A DNA stretch of 64,000 bases from CAYYMH01 sp964472785 (lineage in GTDB: Bacteria > Zhuqueibacterota > Zhuqueibacteria > Thermofontimicrobiales > Thermofontimicrobiaceae), in contig CAYYMH010000010.1 in assembly GCA_964472785.1 (NCBI GenBank), forward strand, positions 51,331-115,330, written 5' to 3'. A model generated the notes under the pieces. That model saw only the letters and a list, made by a program, of their open reading frames with translations, made no database searches and was not told the origin of the DNA. Numbering within the stretch: position 1 is the stretch's first letter; each line of letters opens with the position of its first letter. Made by a program: the position numbers and the translations under genes. Shown in pieces: positions 29,096-37,659 of the stretch.

Positions 29096-29905
29096 ATGAA
29101 AAAAATTCTATTTTACGGATTCCTTATTTTCTGGACAATCATTTTCATTTATCCGTTTTTGTGGATGCTGTCAGCGACTGTTCGACCGGAAGCAGAAATT
29201 GGTGGCTTCGGAATCATTCCTTCCTCGATTTCTTTGAACAGTTATAAAATGGTATTCGATAAAATCCCCATATTTAGAGCTTTTTTGAATAGCCTGATCG
29301 TTGCGTCTTCAGTCACTGCCGGCGTGATTGTGTTTGGTTCGATGATTGGATATTCATTAGCCAGGCTGCGTTTTAAGGGACGTAATGTGATGTTTGGCGT
29401 GATTCTTTTTACCATGACGCTCCCGTTTCAGATTTCACTAATCCCGCAATACATTTTGATGGTTAAATTCCACTGGACAGAAACTTATTTAGCGCTCATC
29501 GTCCCTTACCTGGTCAATGCGTTCGCGATTTTGCTGTTTCGGCAGCATTTTCTGACTATTCCTCAGGATTTAATCGACGCAGCACGGATAGATGGCTGTT
29601 CCGAATTTCACATCCTGTTTCGGGTTTTCTGGCCACTCTCGGTCCCTGCAATAATTACGGTGGGTATCATCACCTTTATGACGATTTGGAATGAGGTGCT
29701 GTGGCCCTTGATCGTCATCCATGAACGTAATTTAATGACCATGCCGCAAATCGTGACCATCTTTGTCGTTGGCGGACAGGCGGAAGGATTAATGGGATTA
29801 AAACTAGCAGCAGCAACTTTGCTAGCGTTGCCTATCATCGTGGCTTACAGCATATTCCAACGCTACTTTATCGAAAGTATGGCAACAAGCGGTTTGAAAA
29901 ACTAA
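29096..29905 (+). CDS. Sugar ABC transporter permease, MalG/UgpE type
   Basis: The 269-residue inner-membrane protein carries the EAA loop (DLIDAARIDGCSEFHILFRV) and the conserved start of MalG-like permeases (FLWMLSATVRPEAE). It completes the channel with the preceding gene. No ATP-binding protein gene follows, so the importer must use an ATPase encoded elsewhere, as known for MsmK-type shared ATPases. Confidence 0.93.
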   Translation: MKKILFYGFLIFWTIIFIYPFLWMLSATVRPEAEIGGFGIIPSSISLNSYKMVFDKIPIFRAFLNSLIVASSVTAGVIVFGSMIGYSLARLRFKGRNVMFGVILFTMTLPFQISLIPQYILMVKFHWTETYLALIVPYLVNAFAILLFRQHFLTIPQDLIDAARIDGCSEFHILFRVFWPLSVPAIITVGIITFMTIWNEVLWPLIVIHERNLMTMPQIVTIFVVGGQAEGLMGLKLAAATLLALPIIVAYSIFQRYFIESMATSGLKN

Positions 29906-29927
29906 AGGGTTTGATTAAAAATAAATT

Positions 29928-31325
29928 ATGATGAAATTTTCTGATACTAAATATTTTCTTTTCTGCTCGCTATTTACCTTATCTATCTTCTGTTGCAACA
30001 AAAAAGAAACCGATCGATCTTTTCAGGAGATGATTAACTTCAATCATCTTGAACGGCTTACTGAAACAATTTATTTTCAGAATGATTCGGTAGATATCGT
30101 TCATATTTATGCGGATTACCCGGATTATCAGCCGGTCGATGCCAAAGGTGAAGGAATCACCTGCGTGGACGATGTTGCCAGAGCGGCTGTGGTTTATTTG
30201 AAGTATTTTGAATTATACGGCGATTCAACCGTGTTGAGCAAGGCAAAAAACTTATTAAAATTCGTCCTGTCCATGCAAACGGATGACGGAGAATTTTACA
30301 ATTTTATTTTTGCGGACAAAACCATTAATAAAAATCACCGCAACAGTGAAAAGTCGTTTAATTTTTGGGCAGCCAGAGCTTACTGGGCGCTTGGTTCTGG
30401 ATACAAAATTTTTAAATCCATTGACGAACAGTTTGGAAGCCAGTTGAAACAGGCTTTTTTAAAATGTAAAATCCCTGTGTCTTATTTATTAAAGCATTAT
30501 CCGCAAACTGAACAAGATAACACCATCGAATATCCATTATGGTTAATCAATCAATACGGTTCCGATGCAACCTCGGAGTTTCTATTAGGGATTGCAAACT
30601 ATTTATCGGTTGAAAAAAAAGATGAAAAGTTAACAGATGCTGCTGCAAAATTTGCTGAAGGTATGTTGAAAATGCAGTTGCCAATTCACCAAAGATTCGG
30701 CAGTACTTTTTTGTCCTGGAAAAATCTTTGGCATGCCTGGGGAAATTCTCAAACGCAAGCTTTGTGCAGCCTCTACCCTATTTTAAAACAATCATCACTT
30801 CTTGAGGCTGTTAAAAATGAAGCGGATCATTTTTATTCAAGATTGTTGATCGAGGGCAGATTGCATCAATTCAGATTGGATGAAGACGCAACACAATTTC
30901 CGCAGATTGCGTATGACATTCGATGTCAGGCGCTTGGTCTGTTGAAATTGTATGAAATGACACAAGACAAAAAATATGCGATATTCGCCGGTTTGACAGC
31001 GTCCTGGTTATGTGGAAATAACGCTGCGAACACGCAAATGTACGATCCTGCTACCGGACGATGCTTTGACGGAATCAATGACAGCACTTCTGTGAATAAA
31101 AATTCCGGCGCCGAATCGACCATTGAAGCCCTGTTTACGTTGGTCGAAATCATGAACGATCCGATTGCTAATAAGTTTCTCTATTTCAAAGCATTGAAGA
31201 CTGAAACAGTTGAGAATAATGATCGTGGTGTTATTTGGGCAAAAAGGACATGGGTTAATTCGGATGGTGAAGAAATTACCATCTCTTATGATTTTCGAAG
31301 TTATCAATTAAAGGTGATTGAATAA
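29928..31325 (+). CDS. Lipoprotein with six-hairpin glycosidase-like fold
   Basis: The 465-residue protein has a lipoprotein signal (FTLSIFCC near residues 16-24) followed by repeated helical hairpins of the six-hairpin type. Examples are GEGITCVDDVARAAVVYLKY, KNLLKFVLSMQTDDGEFYNF, and SFNFWAARAYWALGSGYKIF. The Asp-Asp motif near residue 77 and the DDGEF motif could be catalytic, but I cannot assign a family. It lies 22 bp after the permease, so it belongs to the transport operon. ATG 29928 and ATG 29931 are both possible starts. A role trimming the imported oligosaccharide in the periplasm is inferred. Confidence 0.7.
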   Translation: MMKFSDTKYFLFCSLFTLSIFCCNKKETDRSFQEMINFNHLERLTETIYFQNDSVDIVHIYADYPDYQPVDAKGEGITCVDDVARAAVVYLKYFELYGDSTVLSKAKNLLKFVLSMQTDDGEFYNFIFADKTINKNHRNSEKSFNFWAARAYWALGSGYKIFKSIDEQFGSQLKQAFLKCKIPVSYLLKHYPQTEQDNTIEYPLWLINQYGSDATSEFLLGIANYLSVEKKDEKLTDAAAKFAEGMLKMQLPIHQRFGSTFLSWKNLWHAWGNSQTQALCSLYPILKQSSLLEAVKNEADHFYSRLLIEGRLHQFRLDEDATQFPQIAYDIRCQALGLLKLYEMTQDKKYAIFAGLTASWLCGNNAANTQMYDPATGRCFDGINDSTSVNKNSGAESTIEALFTLVEIMNDPIANKFLYFKALKTETVENNDRGVIWAKRTWVNSDGEEITISYDFRSYQLKVIE

Positions 31326-31369
31326 GTTATATTTTTAAAACAAATTAAGATTTTTTAATGTGTTATTGC

Positions 31370-31398
31370 TTGCATTTTCAGAGTATTTTCCATATATT
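31370..31398 (+). promoter_or_regulatory. Promoter of the GH130 gene
   Basis: TTGCAT (31370-31375), 17 bases, TATATT (31393-31398), giving a leader of about 80 bases. A second candidate overlaps downstream (TTGACT 31398-31403, TATCTT 31422-31427, 18-base spacing). Confidence 0.5.
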
Positions 31399-31483
31399 TG
31401 ACTTTTAAATTTTCAAAAGTTTATCTTATTTTTCAAAAAATAACTGATAAAGTGTAAATATCTTATGCAAAAGGAAACCGACA

Positions 31484-32404
31484 ATGAAGCTAAAACGAAC
31501 TGAAAAACCAATTTTAGAACCGATCTCAAATCATCCATGGGAATCGCGCGCTGTACTGAATCCCGGAACGGTAAAGGAAGGAAATTATGTGCACATGCTA
31601 TACCGTGCAGTCGAAGGGGACAATTACTCAACCATCGGATATGCAAAGCTGGACTCGAAAGGACAGATTATCGAACGTCATAATGAGCCGGTCATCAAAC
31701 GCAATGGTCAATTTGAAAGTAAAGGCTGCGAGGATCCGAGAATCACGAAATTCGAAGATAAATATTACGTTTTTTACACCGGCTATGACGGACAACACGT
31801 CCGTATTTGTGGAGCCTCCACGACTGACTTTTTTAATTATCAAAAATATGGAGTCGTCATGCCCGATGTCTCAAACAAGGACGCCATGATTTTCCCTGAA
31901 AAAATTAATGGGAAAGTGATATTTATTCACCGGGTCGAACCAAATATTCAATTTGCTTATTTTGACGACATTGAACAATTGCTACATCCGGCTGCTACCT
32001 ATTGGCAGAATTATTTGAAAGACCTTGATAAATATACCATAATGAAACGAGAATTTGAGTGGGAGTCCCAAAAAATTGGCGCGGGACCGCCACCGATTAA
32101 AACCGACCATGGGTGGATTTTAATTTATCATGGTGTTGATGATAATCTTATCTATCGCGCTGGCGTTGCATTACTTGATTTAGAAAATCCGAGCAGAGTC
32201 ATTGCGCGATACCCCGACCCAATTCTTGAACCGGAAATGGAATACGAGCAAAAAGGTGACGTTCCCAATGTGGTTTTCCCTGAAGGAACAGCGATCTTTG
32301 ATAACATGTTGTACGTTTATTATGGTGGAGCTGACAAGGTTATCAGTTTGGCAACGATTGAAATGGATGAATTGTTAGAGGAACTATTAAAATATAAAAA
32401 ATAA
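31484..32404 (+). CDS. GH130 beta-mannoside phosphorylase/hydrolase family protein
   Basis: The 306-residue cytoplasmic protein is a five-bladed beta-propeller of GH130. Family landmarks are VLNPGTV, GCEDPRI (the Asp of the catalytic region), DAMIFPEKI, IGAGPPPIKT with GWILIYHG, and YYGGADKV at the end. Characterised members phosphorolyse or hydrolyse beta-mannosides such as mannosyl-glucose or beta-1,4-mannobiose. That would feed mannose 1-phosphate into metabolism after uptake by the ABC importer. A purine-rich ribosome site (AAAAGGAAA) precedes the ATG. The gene has its own promoter and a strong terminator. Confidence 0.93.
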   Translation: MKLKRTEKPILEPISNHPWESRAVLNPGTVKEGNYVHMLYRAVEGDNYSTIGYAKLDSKGQIIERHNEPVIKRNGQFESKGCEDPRITKFEDKYYVFYTGYDGQHVRICGASTTDFFNYQKYGVVMPDVSNKDAMIFPEKINGKVIFIHRVEPNIQFAYFDDIEQLLHPAATYWQNYLKDLDKYTIMKREFEWESQKIGAGPPPIKTDHGWILIYHGVDDNLIYRAGVALLDLENPSRVIARYPDPILEPEMEYEQKGDVPNVVFPEGTAIFDNMLYVYYGGADKVISLATIEMDELLEELLKYKK

Positions 32405-32426
32405 AACAAGCCCCCTTTTGAATTGA

Positions 32427-32460
32427 AAAACACCGCTGGATTTTTTATCTGCGGTGTTTT
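32427..32460 (+). terminator. Rho-independent terminator of the GH130 gene
   Basis: AAAACACCGC and GCGGTGTTTT form a perfect 10-bp stem with a 14-base loop and run into TTTTTTTT on the + strand, 23 bp after the stop codon. It closes the carbohydrate locus. Confidence 0.9.
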
Positions 32461-32648
32461 TTTTGATATTAAGCATGATAAACGATAACACAGAAAAGTT
32501 AATTTATTTCCCATGAAACACACAAAATAGCACCAAATTCAAAATCATAAAATAATATTTCCTGTATTTTTTGTGTTTAGTGGGCTACAATAGAATAATA
32601 TTTGTATCCTCTCAATATTCTATGGTAATGAAACCTTCAAGCAGACAA

Positions 32649-32726
32649 TGTCATTCCTGCGAATGCAGGAATCTCCTGTGTGCAAAGGAGATTCCTGATC
32701 TACGCTTCGCTCCGTCAGGAATGACA
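32649..32726. repeat. REP-like palindromic intergenic element
   Basis: The ends TGTCATTCCTG and CAGGAATGACA are perfect 11-bp inverted repeats. Inside, CTGCGAATGCAG and AATCTCC/GGAGATT make smaller stems. Elements with this CATTCCTGCGAATGCAGGAAT look are common extragenic repeats in bacteria. It sits in the 388-bp space between convergent transcription units; apart from it and the GH130 terminator I see nothing else there. Confidence 0.7.
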
Positions 32727-32792
32727 GCGCTTTGTTACCCTTATCTATTGAGTGGATACTAATATTTCTATTTTTAGAGTTTTAGATAGAGA

Positions 32793-34055
32793 TTAAAATC
32801 CAAATCTCATCGATGATCCCAAAAATAATGCTTTTGAATGTTCCAGCGTTAGTCCAGCCCTGCTCGAAATTCCCAAATCAAAGTAAAAATGCTTGAAGTC
32901 AAAAGCGAAAGCGCCGCTCCAATTAAAATTATTTAATCCTCTGCCTATTGATCCTATTAAATGAAAAAATCCGAATTTCATTTTCCCGCCCAAGGTCGCG
33001 CGTGTAATTTTGTTGTAGCGTTGAATTTCGAAATTTACGAGATATTTTTGGAAATCTTTTGCAACGCCAAGTCTAAAGTTCAGCGGTAATCTGCTTGAGA
33101 AACTGCTTATAGAATAGGATGTGTCCGTGGATGCTTCTTCCGAATCGATTTCAGAGAGTTGATTATCGCCAAATATGAATAAGGGGTCTGTTCCAATATC
33201 AAATGATGCTGCTGCTATTTTTGCTCCATTATTCCAATTAATACTCCCTAATACGTTTTCAAAAACCATTCCGACATACCAATTATTATTGGTGTACGAT
33301 CCGAACCCAATATCCAGACCGATGCCACTGCCCGTTTGAGCTGTCTTCGCGCGAAAGTCGGCTGATGGCAAGATGCCGTTATCATCAATGGTTAATTTTG
33401 CCAGACCTTTATCAATATTTGCATAACCATATCCTTGTAGATAGGATAATGATATACCGCCTGTAATATCCCGAAAAATTGTATTGTTTAACAAGGGTAC
33501 TTCAAAAATAATATCAGTAGTAATGCTGTGTGCATAAGACAATTTAAATTTTGCAACGCCATAACCGCCACCTTTGACAGAGTAATCATACACATCCTGC
33601 CCAATGCCGGATAACATATTTTTATACAAATCTTTAGGGATCGAAATTCCGCTGTAAATTTGATTCTCAATTCCAAATCCAAAATTATCAAATGAGAAAG
33701 ACAACGTGGATATATTCGCTGACATATCAATGACAAATCCATCATCCGGAATCATTCCTAAAATATCATTTATATCTTTTTCAGTTAAATAAATGCTCTC
33801 ACCATCTCCGATATATTTATTGATAGAGTGGACGTTGAATGAGTTATTCCCAACGCCGGTTGAAAGTGAATAGAGCACCATTTCAAATCCGGGACGATCC
33901 CCTCGCAGCATTGCCAATTGTGCCGGATTCCAATAAACAGATTCCACCCCCCGAGCCGTAGCTGTAAACCCACCGATACCAAGACTCGCGCCGCTTTGCG
34001 CAAACAAACTTGCGGAAGAAATCAAAATAATTATTATTAATAATTTAATTTTCAT
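32793..34055 (-). CDS. Outer-membrane beta-barrel protein (PorV/DUF5723-like)
   Basis: The 420-residue protein starts at the ATG at 34055, behind AGAGGTTGTT, with a signal peptide (MKIKLLIIIILISSASLFAQ). Like the PorV/PorQ group it has an early GGFTATARGVESVYWNPAQL motif and repeated amphipathic strands, and it ends in GSSMRFGF, an aromatic end expected for a barrel inserted by BamA. A more upstream in-frame ATG (34091) would put 12 polar residues before the signal peptide and is unlikely. It follows a lipoprotein gene by 39 bp, and the two probably form an envelope complex of unknown role. Confidence 0.65.
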   Translation of the reverse strand: MKIKLLIIIILISSASLFAQSGASLGIGGFTATARGVESVYWNPAQLAMLRGDRPGFEMVLYSLSTGVGNNSFNVHSINKYIGDGESIYLTEKDINDILGMIPDDGFVIDMSANISTLSFSFDNFGFGIENQIYSGISIPKDLYKNMLSGIGQDVYDYSVKGGGYGVAKFKLSYAHSITTDIIFEVPLLNNTIFRDITGGISLSYLQGYGYANIDKGLAKLTIDDNGILPSADFRAKTAQTGSGIGLDIGFGSYTNNNWYVGMVFENVLGSINWNNGAKIAAASFDIGTDPLFIFGDNQLSEIDSEEASTDTSYSISSFSSRLPLNFRLGVAKDFQKYLVNFEIQRYNKITRATLGGKMKFGFFHLIGSIGRGLNNFNWSGAFAFDFKHFYFDLGISSRAGLTLEHSKALFLGSSMRFGF

Positions 34056-34094
34056 AACAACCTCTTGAGGCTTAATTTTTTCATTACGCATACT

Positions 34095-36116
34095 TTAATT
34101 ATTACCGTTGTCCGATTCATCAGACAGATTTTCCGGATCAAACAAAACTTTGCCAGACATGTAAATATCTTTCAAAATGATATAATCATTTGCCGTAAGT
34201 GTGGCTTCGCTCACGTCATTAATATCGACGCGAATTTTGTAAAAATAACCGTCGGCGATTGCTAAAAATTGATCTTCAGTTAATTCAATTTCGTTTTCCA
34301 GTACGCCAGGATTAACAACTACCCCATTTGCTGCTAAAACTGGTTCAGGCAAAGTAAAAGAAAAAATTTCCGTTGTAATATTCAGAGAATCCGCTCCAAC
34401 TAACATTGAGATATTACCTGAAACTGGAAGTCCATTTTCAACAGTCACTGCAAGTCCGGCGCTAATCGTATGGTCATTGAGATAATCTCTCATATCGTCG
34501 TCGATGTTTAAAGAATCACTATTAGAAAACTGCGCATTATTCGTGGCAAAAGTAAACGGAAAACCAATCTTGTAGTTTACACCAACTTGATCATTCTTAT
34601 TAAAGGTAATATCATTCCCAATGACTTTTAACCCGCCCTGGATTACAAGTTTTTCAGGTATATTGTTAATAATGTCGACAATTGTGGGTGAAGAATTATC
34701 ATTATTTACTCCATTACGGTTGAGCTGTAGCACTGCGCCCGGAACAAGATATTCATCAATCTCTAATGGAAACTTCTGATTGTTTCGAACACCTTCGATG
34801 AGCAAATTCAAATCCAAATCAAATGGCGAGTTAATAAACAGCACATCTACTTGTACATCTTTAAAACTAATACTTTCCAACTCATCCGGCGGATTTTTAA
34901 TAACCTCTTCTTCTATTTCAGGAAATGATGTGGTTAAATTAAAATCTCCGGTCACACTTTTGAATTGAATATCTGATGTTTCAACTTGAGAGAAAAACTC
35001 ATCGTTACTCGTTAGTGTGTAAATTTTCATTGGCTCCGGAAAAATCTGGAGCCCTACATCAAAAGACAAATCTTTATTATCCAAATCTATCAATGTGTTC
35101 GCCAAATCTACTATTGTCTGTTCATCATTTTTTGACGGAATCGGAATCGTAGCTGTTATTGGATTATTATTCTCATCAAATAAATTTTCAAACCTGATTT
35201 GGATTTCGATATTGAAATCGAATTGATTATTGACATAAAATGTAATTGATCCGGATTCTATCTCCGCGCTTTTAACCATGAGTGAATCGACATTGATGTC
35301 GATACTTCCGGAGAGATCCAAGGTTTGGGGGACAATCTTTGCCTGAGCTTCATTTACGATAAAATCATCTGGAAAAACAGTCACTCTTATCTTTGCATTG
35401 TTAGAAATAAATACTTTTTCCCCTTCGCTTCCTTTCATGAAACCATAGAGCTCAATTTTAATTTCATTTGATATTACTTTACCAGACAGGTCAACATAGT
35501 GGCTACTCGTTTCTCCATCCTCTATTCTTTGAATTTCAATCGTTTCAATAATTGTATTTCCTTGTCCGACATCGATGATGTCCAGGTAAAGATCTTTGTT
35601 GTCCTGTGCATCTACTGCAAAACCTAATTCATTTTTTAAATTAATCATCACGCCGCCGCTGACAATACTGACATAAAGAAAATCTTTTAGCGTCATTTCT
35701 TTTGCAGGCGGCCTGATCTCTGAAGGAGGCACGATTGCGCTGTCTTCTAAAGCAGGCTCCATTTGGGGAAATATTTCAACCAGCATAATATCTGATTCTA
35801 CAGCTTGATCTACATCAACCTGGAATTCGCCTAATTCATCAGAAAAACTTTTGCTTTGAGCTGGAAATTTTAATTTATCACTCAAATCAAACATCTTCGA
35901 ATTATCGATACCAACAGTCAAAATTGAATCACTTCCAACCGGTTCGATCTGGTCTGATTTGAGCTTATCCCCCAGTCTTAATGTATCCGCCTTGAAAAGC
36001 GGTATTCTGGTTATCTTTAAATCCCATTTCGGTGCTTTTGGATCTTCCGGAAAATCGATTGTGCATTGCGAGAGCATAAAGACCATCATGCTCAAAATGT
36101 AAATGACCTTTTTCAT
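34095..36116 (-). CDS. Large beta-rich lipoprotein of unknown function
   Basis: The 673-residue protein has a lipoprotein signal peptide with lipobox MLSQC (cysteine about residue 18) and a perfect AGGAGG ribosome site. The mature part is Asp/Asn/Ile-rich and looks all-beta, with repeating stretches such as LDLSGSIDINVDSLMVKSAE and ENGLPVSGNISMLVGADSL. I recognise no domain. It is the first gene of a two-gene unit with the barrel protein downstream, with a candidate promoter 56-83 bp before its ATG. A structural or adhesion role in the outer membrane is only a guess. Confidence 0.6.
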   Translation of the reverse strand: MKKVIYILSMMVFMLSQCTIDFPEDPKAPKWDLKITRIPLFKADTLRLGDKLKSDQIEPVGSDSILTVGIDNSKMFDLSDKLKFPAQSKSFSDELGEFQVDVDQAVESDIMLVEIFPQMEPALEDSAIVPPSEIRPPAKEMTLKDFLYVSIVSGGVMINLKNELGFAVDAQDNKDLYLDIIDVGQGNTIIETIEIQRIEDGETSSHYVDLSGKVISNEIKIELYGFMKGSEGEKVFISNNAKIRVTVFPDDFIVNEAQAKIVPQTLDLSGSIDINVDSLMVKSAEIESGSITFYVNNQFDFNIEIQIRFENLFDENNNPITATIPIPSKNDEQTIVDLANTLIDLDNKDLSFDVGLQIFPEPMKIYTLTSNDEFFSQVETSDIQFKSVTGDFNLTTSFPEIEEEVIKNPPDELESISFKDVQVDVLFINSPFDLDLNLLIEGVRNNQKFPLEIDEYLVPGAVLQLNRNGVNNDNSSPTIVDIINNIPEKLVIQGGLKVIGNDITFNKNDQVGVNYKIGFPFTFATNNAQFSNSDSLNIDDDMRDYLNDHTISAGLAVTVENGLPVSGNISMLVGADSLNITTEIFSFTLPEPVLAANGVVVNPGVLENEIELTEDQFLAIADGYFYKIRVDINDVSEATLTANDYIILKDIYMSGKVLFDPENLSDESDNGNN

Positions 36117-36171
36117 TTTTCCTCCTATATTGATAAAATAGGATTATTTTCTAATTTGGAATAGTGCTATT

Positions 36172-36199
36172 AATTTACAATAAATTTAATAAGAATCAA
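36172..36199 (-). promoter_or_regulatory. Candidate promoter of the lipoprotein-barrel pair
   Basis: On the - strand, TTGATT (36199-36194), 16 bases, TAAATT (36177-36172), about 55 bases before the ATG. Spacing and boxes fit sigma-70 only moderately. Confidence 0.4.
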
Positions 36200-36318
36200 G
36201 CTAATTTTTCGAAACAAAAATTCCCAATGAACGCAAGTGCCTTCGCCGGGCTTGTTCATAAAAATCGCTGTTTTATAAAGTTCGACATGCGATCTGGTTT
36301 TCATGAAGGGAAAAATGA

Positions 36319-37632
36319 TTATTTGAAATAGTCCGGGTAGATTCTGGTTTGATCTTTCCGTTGCATATAATTTTTTGCTAACTCCATAAATATGCTGACG
36401 TCACGATCCAGGTCCAGTTGAGTACCATCGAAATAAAAAATCCGTATGGGAAAATGACTGTGTGCTTTGCTTACTTGAGGATAAACGGTTTCACATACCA
36501 CGCCATTCATGCAGGTAAACGGGCTAATGTCAATTATCCCGTCAGCTCCTTTTTTATACAAATAAATCGATTTACCAACATTCAAAACCATTTCGCCCAA
36601 TGCGCCATCCTGCGGAAGGTATTGCTGACTGTAATCAAGAATTTCGCGGATGCGATGCGGTTCCTCGTATCCTTTGAATGAATTTTTAAACGGTTTTAAT
36701 AAATAATGTTCATCCTTTTTTAATATTTTAAATTTGATAACTGCTGCAAACATTTCTTTCGAGTATCTTTTTCCTGCGCGAATTAATCGCAACCGCTGTT
36801 CATCGTTTGTGTACCATACCCATTCACCAATATCTGTCATCCAGACTTCTCCGCCAAATTCTTCAATCTTGTTGACAAGATATTCGTTACTGAACTCATT
36901 TAAGCGACAGTAAATTTCACCGACAATTCCGATAAGGGGTTTATCCTTTGTATATTTCGCCGGAATGCGCTGATATCTGTCATGCGCGATTTTCAAAGCG
37001 TTCCGAATCAGTTTCAAACGATGATTATGTTTTAAATTGGGAGTTGACAGAACTCTGGTTAAATCATCAAGTGATTGTTGAAAAACCTCGTTAGATCGTC
37101 CTTTTTCAATTTCATAAGGTCTGGTCTTTAATTGCATCTTTCGGAGGATATCACCTGCAAGTATGCCATGCCAGCTGGTGCGAAACAAATCCGTCGCAGC
37201 TACACCGAATCCTTCGTATCCATCAGTACTGGTTGGCGAAATGACCATCGCAGTGGGATATCCTTTTTCTCTGAGAATTTTTCTCAACAATGACTGATAT
37301 TGCCCAAAACGACAGGGTCCGCCGGCTGTCGGCAGCAAAAACGCTGTTTTTTCAGGTTCAAACGAGCGATCTTCGATAATTTTCAAAAAATTACCCAACG
37401 TTACCCGCTCAGGCAGACATTCGTCTCCCGAGAGATACTTTGCGCTCAGTTCAAAGGTTTTCGCGTCAGAGGGAGGCGAAGGAAAGGCGTTAACGCCGAT
37501 GGATCGAAAAGCTGCTGCTGTCAGTTTAGCGCCGCTGAAGCTCATGCGTGGAATGTACAATTTTCTATTTAATAATGTCTGTTTCCGGTTCTTTTCTATC
37601 GTCATCTTGTCATCGGTGCCTTTAGATTTCAT
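36319..37632 (-). CDS. Stand-alone DUF2229-like protein (2-hydroxyacyl-CoA dehydratase activase-related)
   Basis: The 437-residue product matches the C-terminal DUF2229 region of large CoA-substrate activases rather than a complete one. Landmarks are GDECLPERVTLGNFLK (a cysteine that may ligate an iron-sulfur cluster), LPTAGGPCRFGQYQ, and SPFTCMNGVVCETVYPQV with two more cysteines. No ASKHA ATPase domain (GIDVGSTTTK type) precedes it. Such solo proteins usually work with a separate ATPase subunit, which is not in this window. The gene lies 27 bp after an M61-like gene on the same strand. The start ATG lacks a clear ribosome site, and ATG 37608 is an alternative. Confidence 0.7.
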   Translation of the reverse strand: MKSKGTDDKMTIEKNRKQTLLNRKLYIPRMSFSGAKLTAAAFRSIGVNAFPSPPSDAKTFELSAKYLSGDECLPERVTLGNFLKIIEDRSFEPEKTAFLLPTAGGPCRFGQYQSLLRKILREKGYPTAMVISPTSTDGYEGFGVAATDLFRTSWHGILAGDILRKMQLKTRPYEIEKGRSNEVFQQSLDDLTRVLSTPNLKHNHRLKLIRNALKIAHDRYQRIPAKYTKDKPLIGIVGEIYCRLNEFSNEYLVNKIEEFGGEVWMTDIGEWVWYTNDEQRLRLIRAGKRYSKEMFAAVIKFKILKKDEHYLLKPFKNSFKGYEEPHRIREILDYSQQYLPQDGALGEMVLNVGKSIYLYKKGADGIIDISPFTCMNGVVCETVYPQVSKAHSHFPIRIFYFDGTQLDLDRDVSIFMELAKNYMQRKDQTRIYPDYFK

Positions 37633-37659
37633 CGACTGATTTAAAAAACGCAGTCAATT

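Noticed and set aside
32571..32762. Possible small gene of 63 codons in the space after GH130
   Set aside because: It consists largely of the REP-like palindrome and has no ribosome site.
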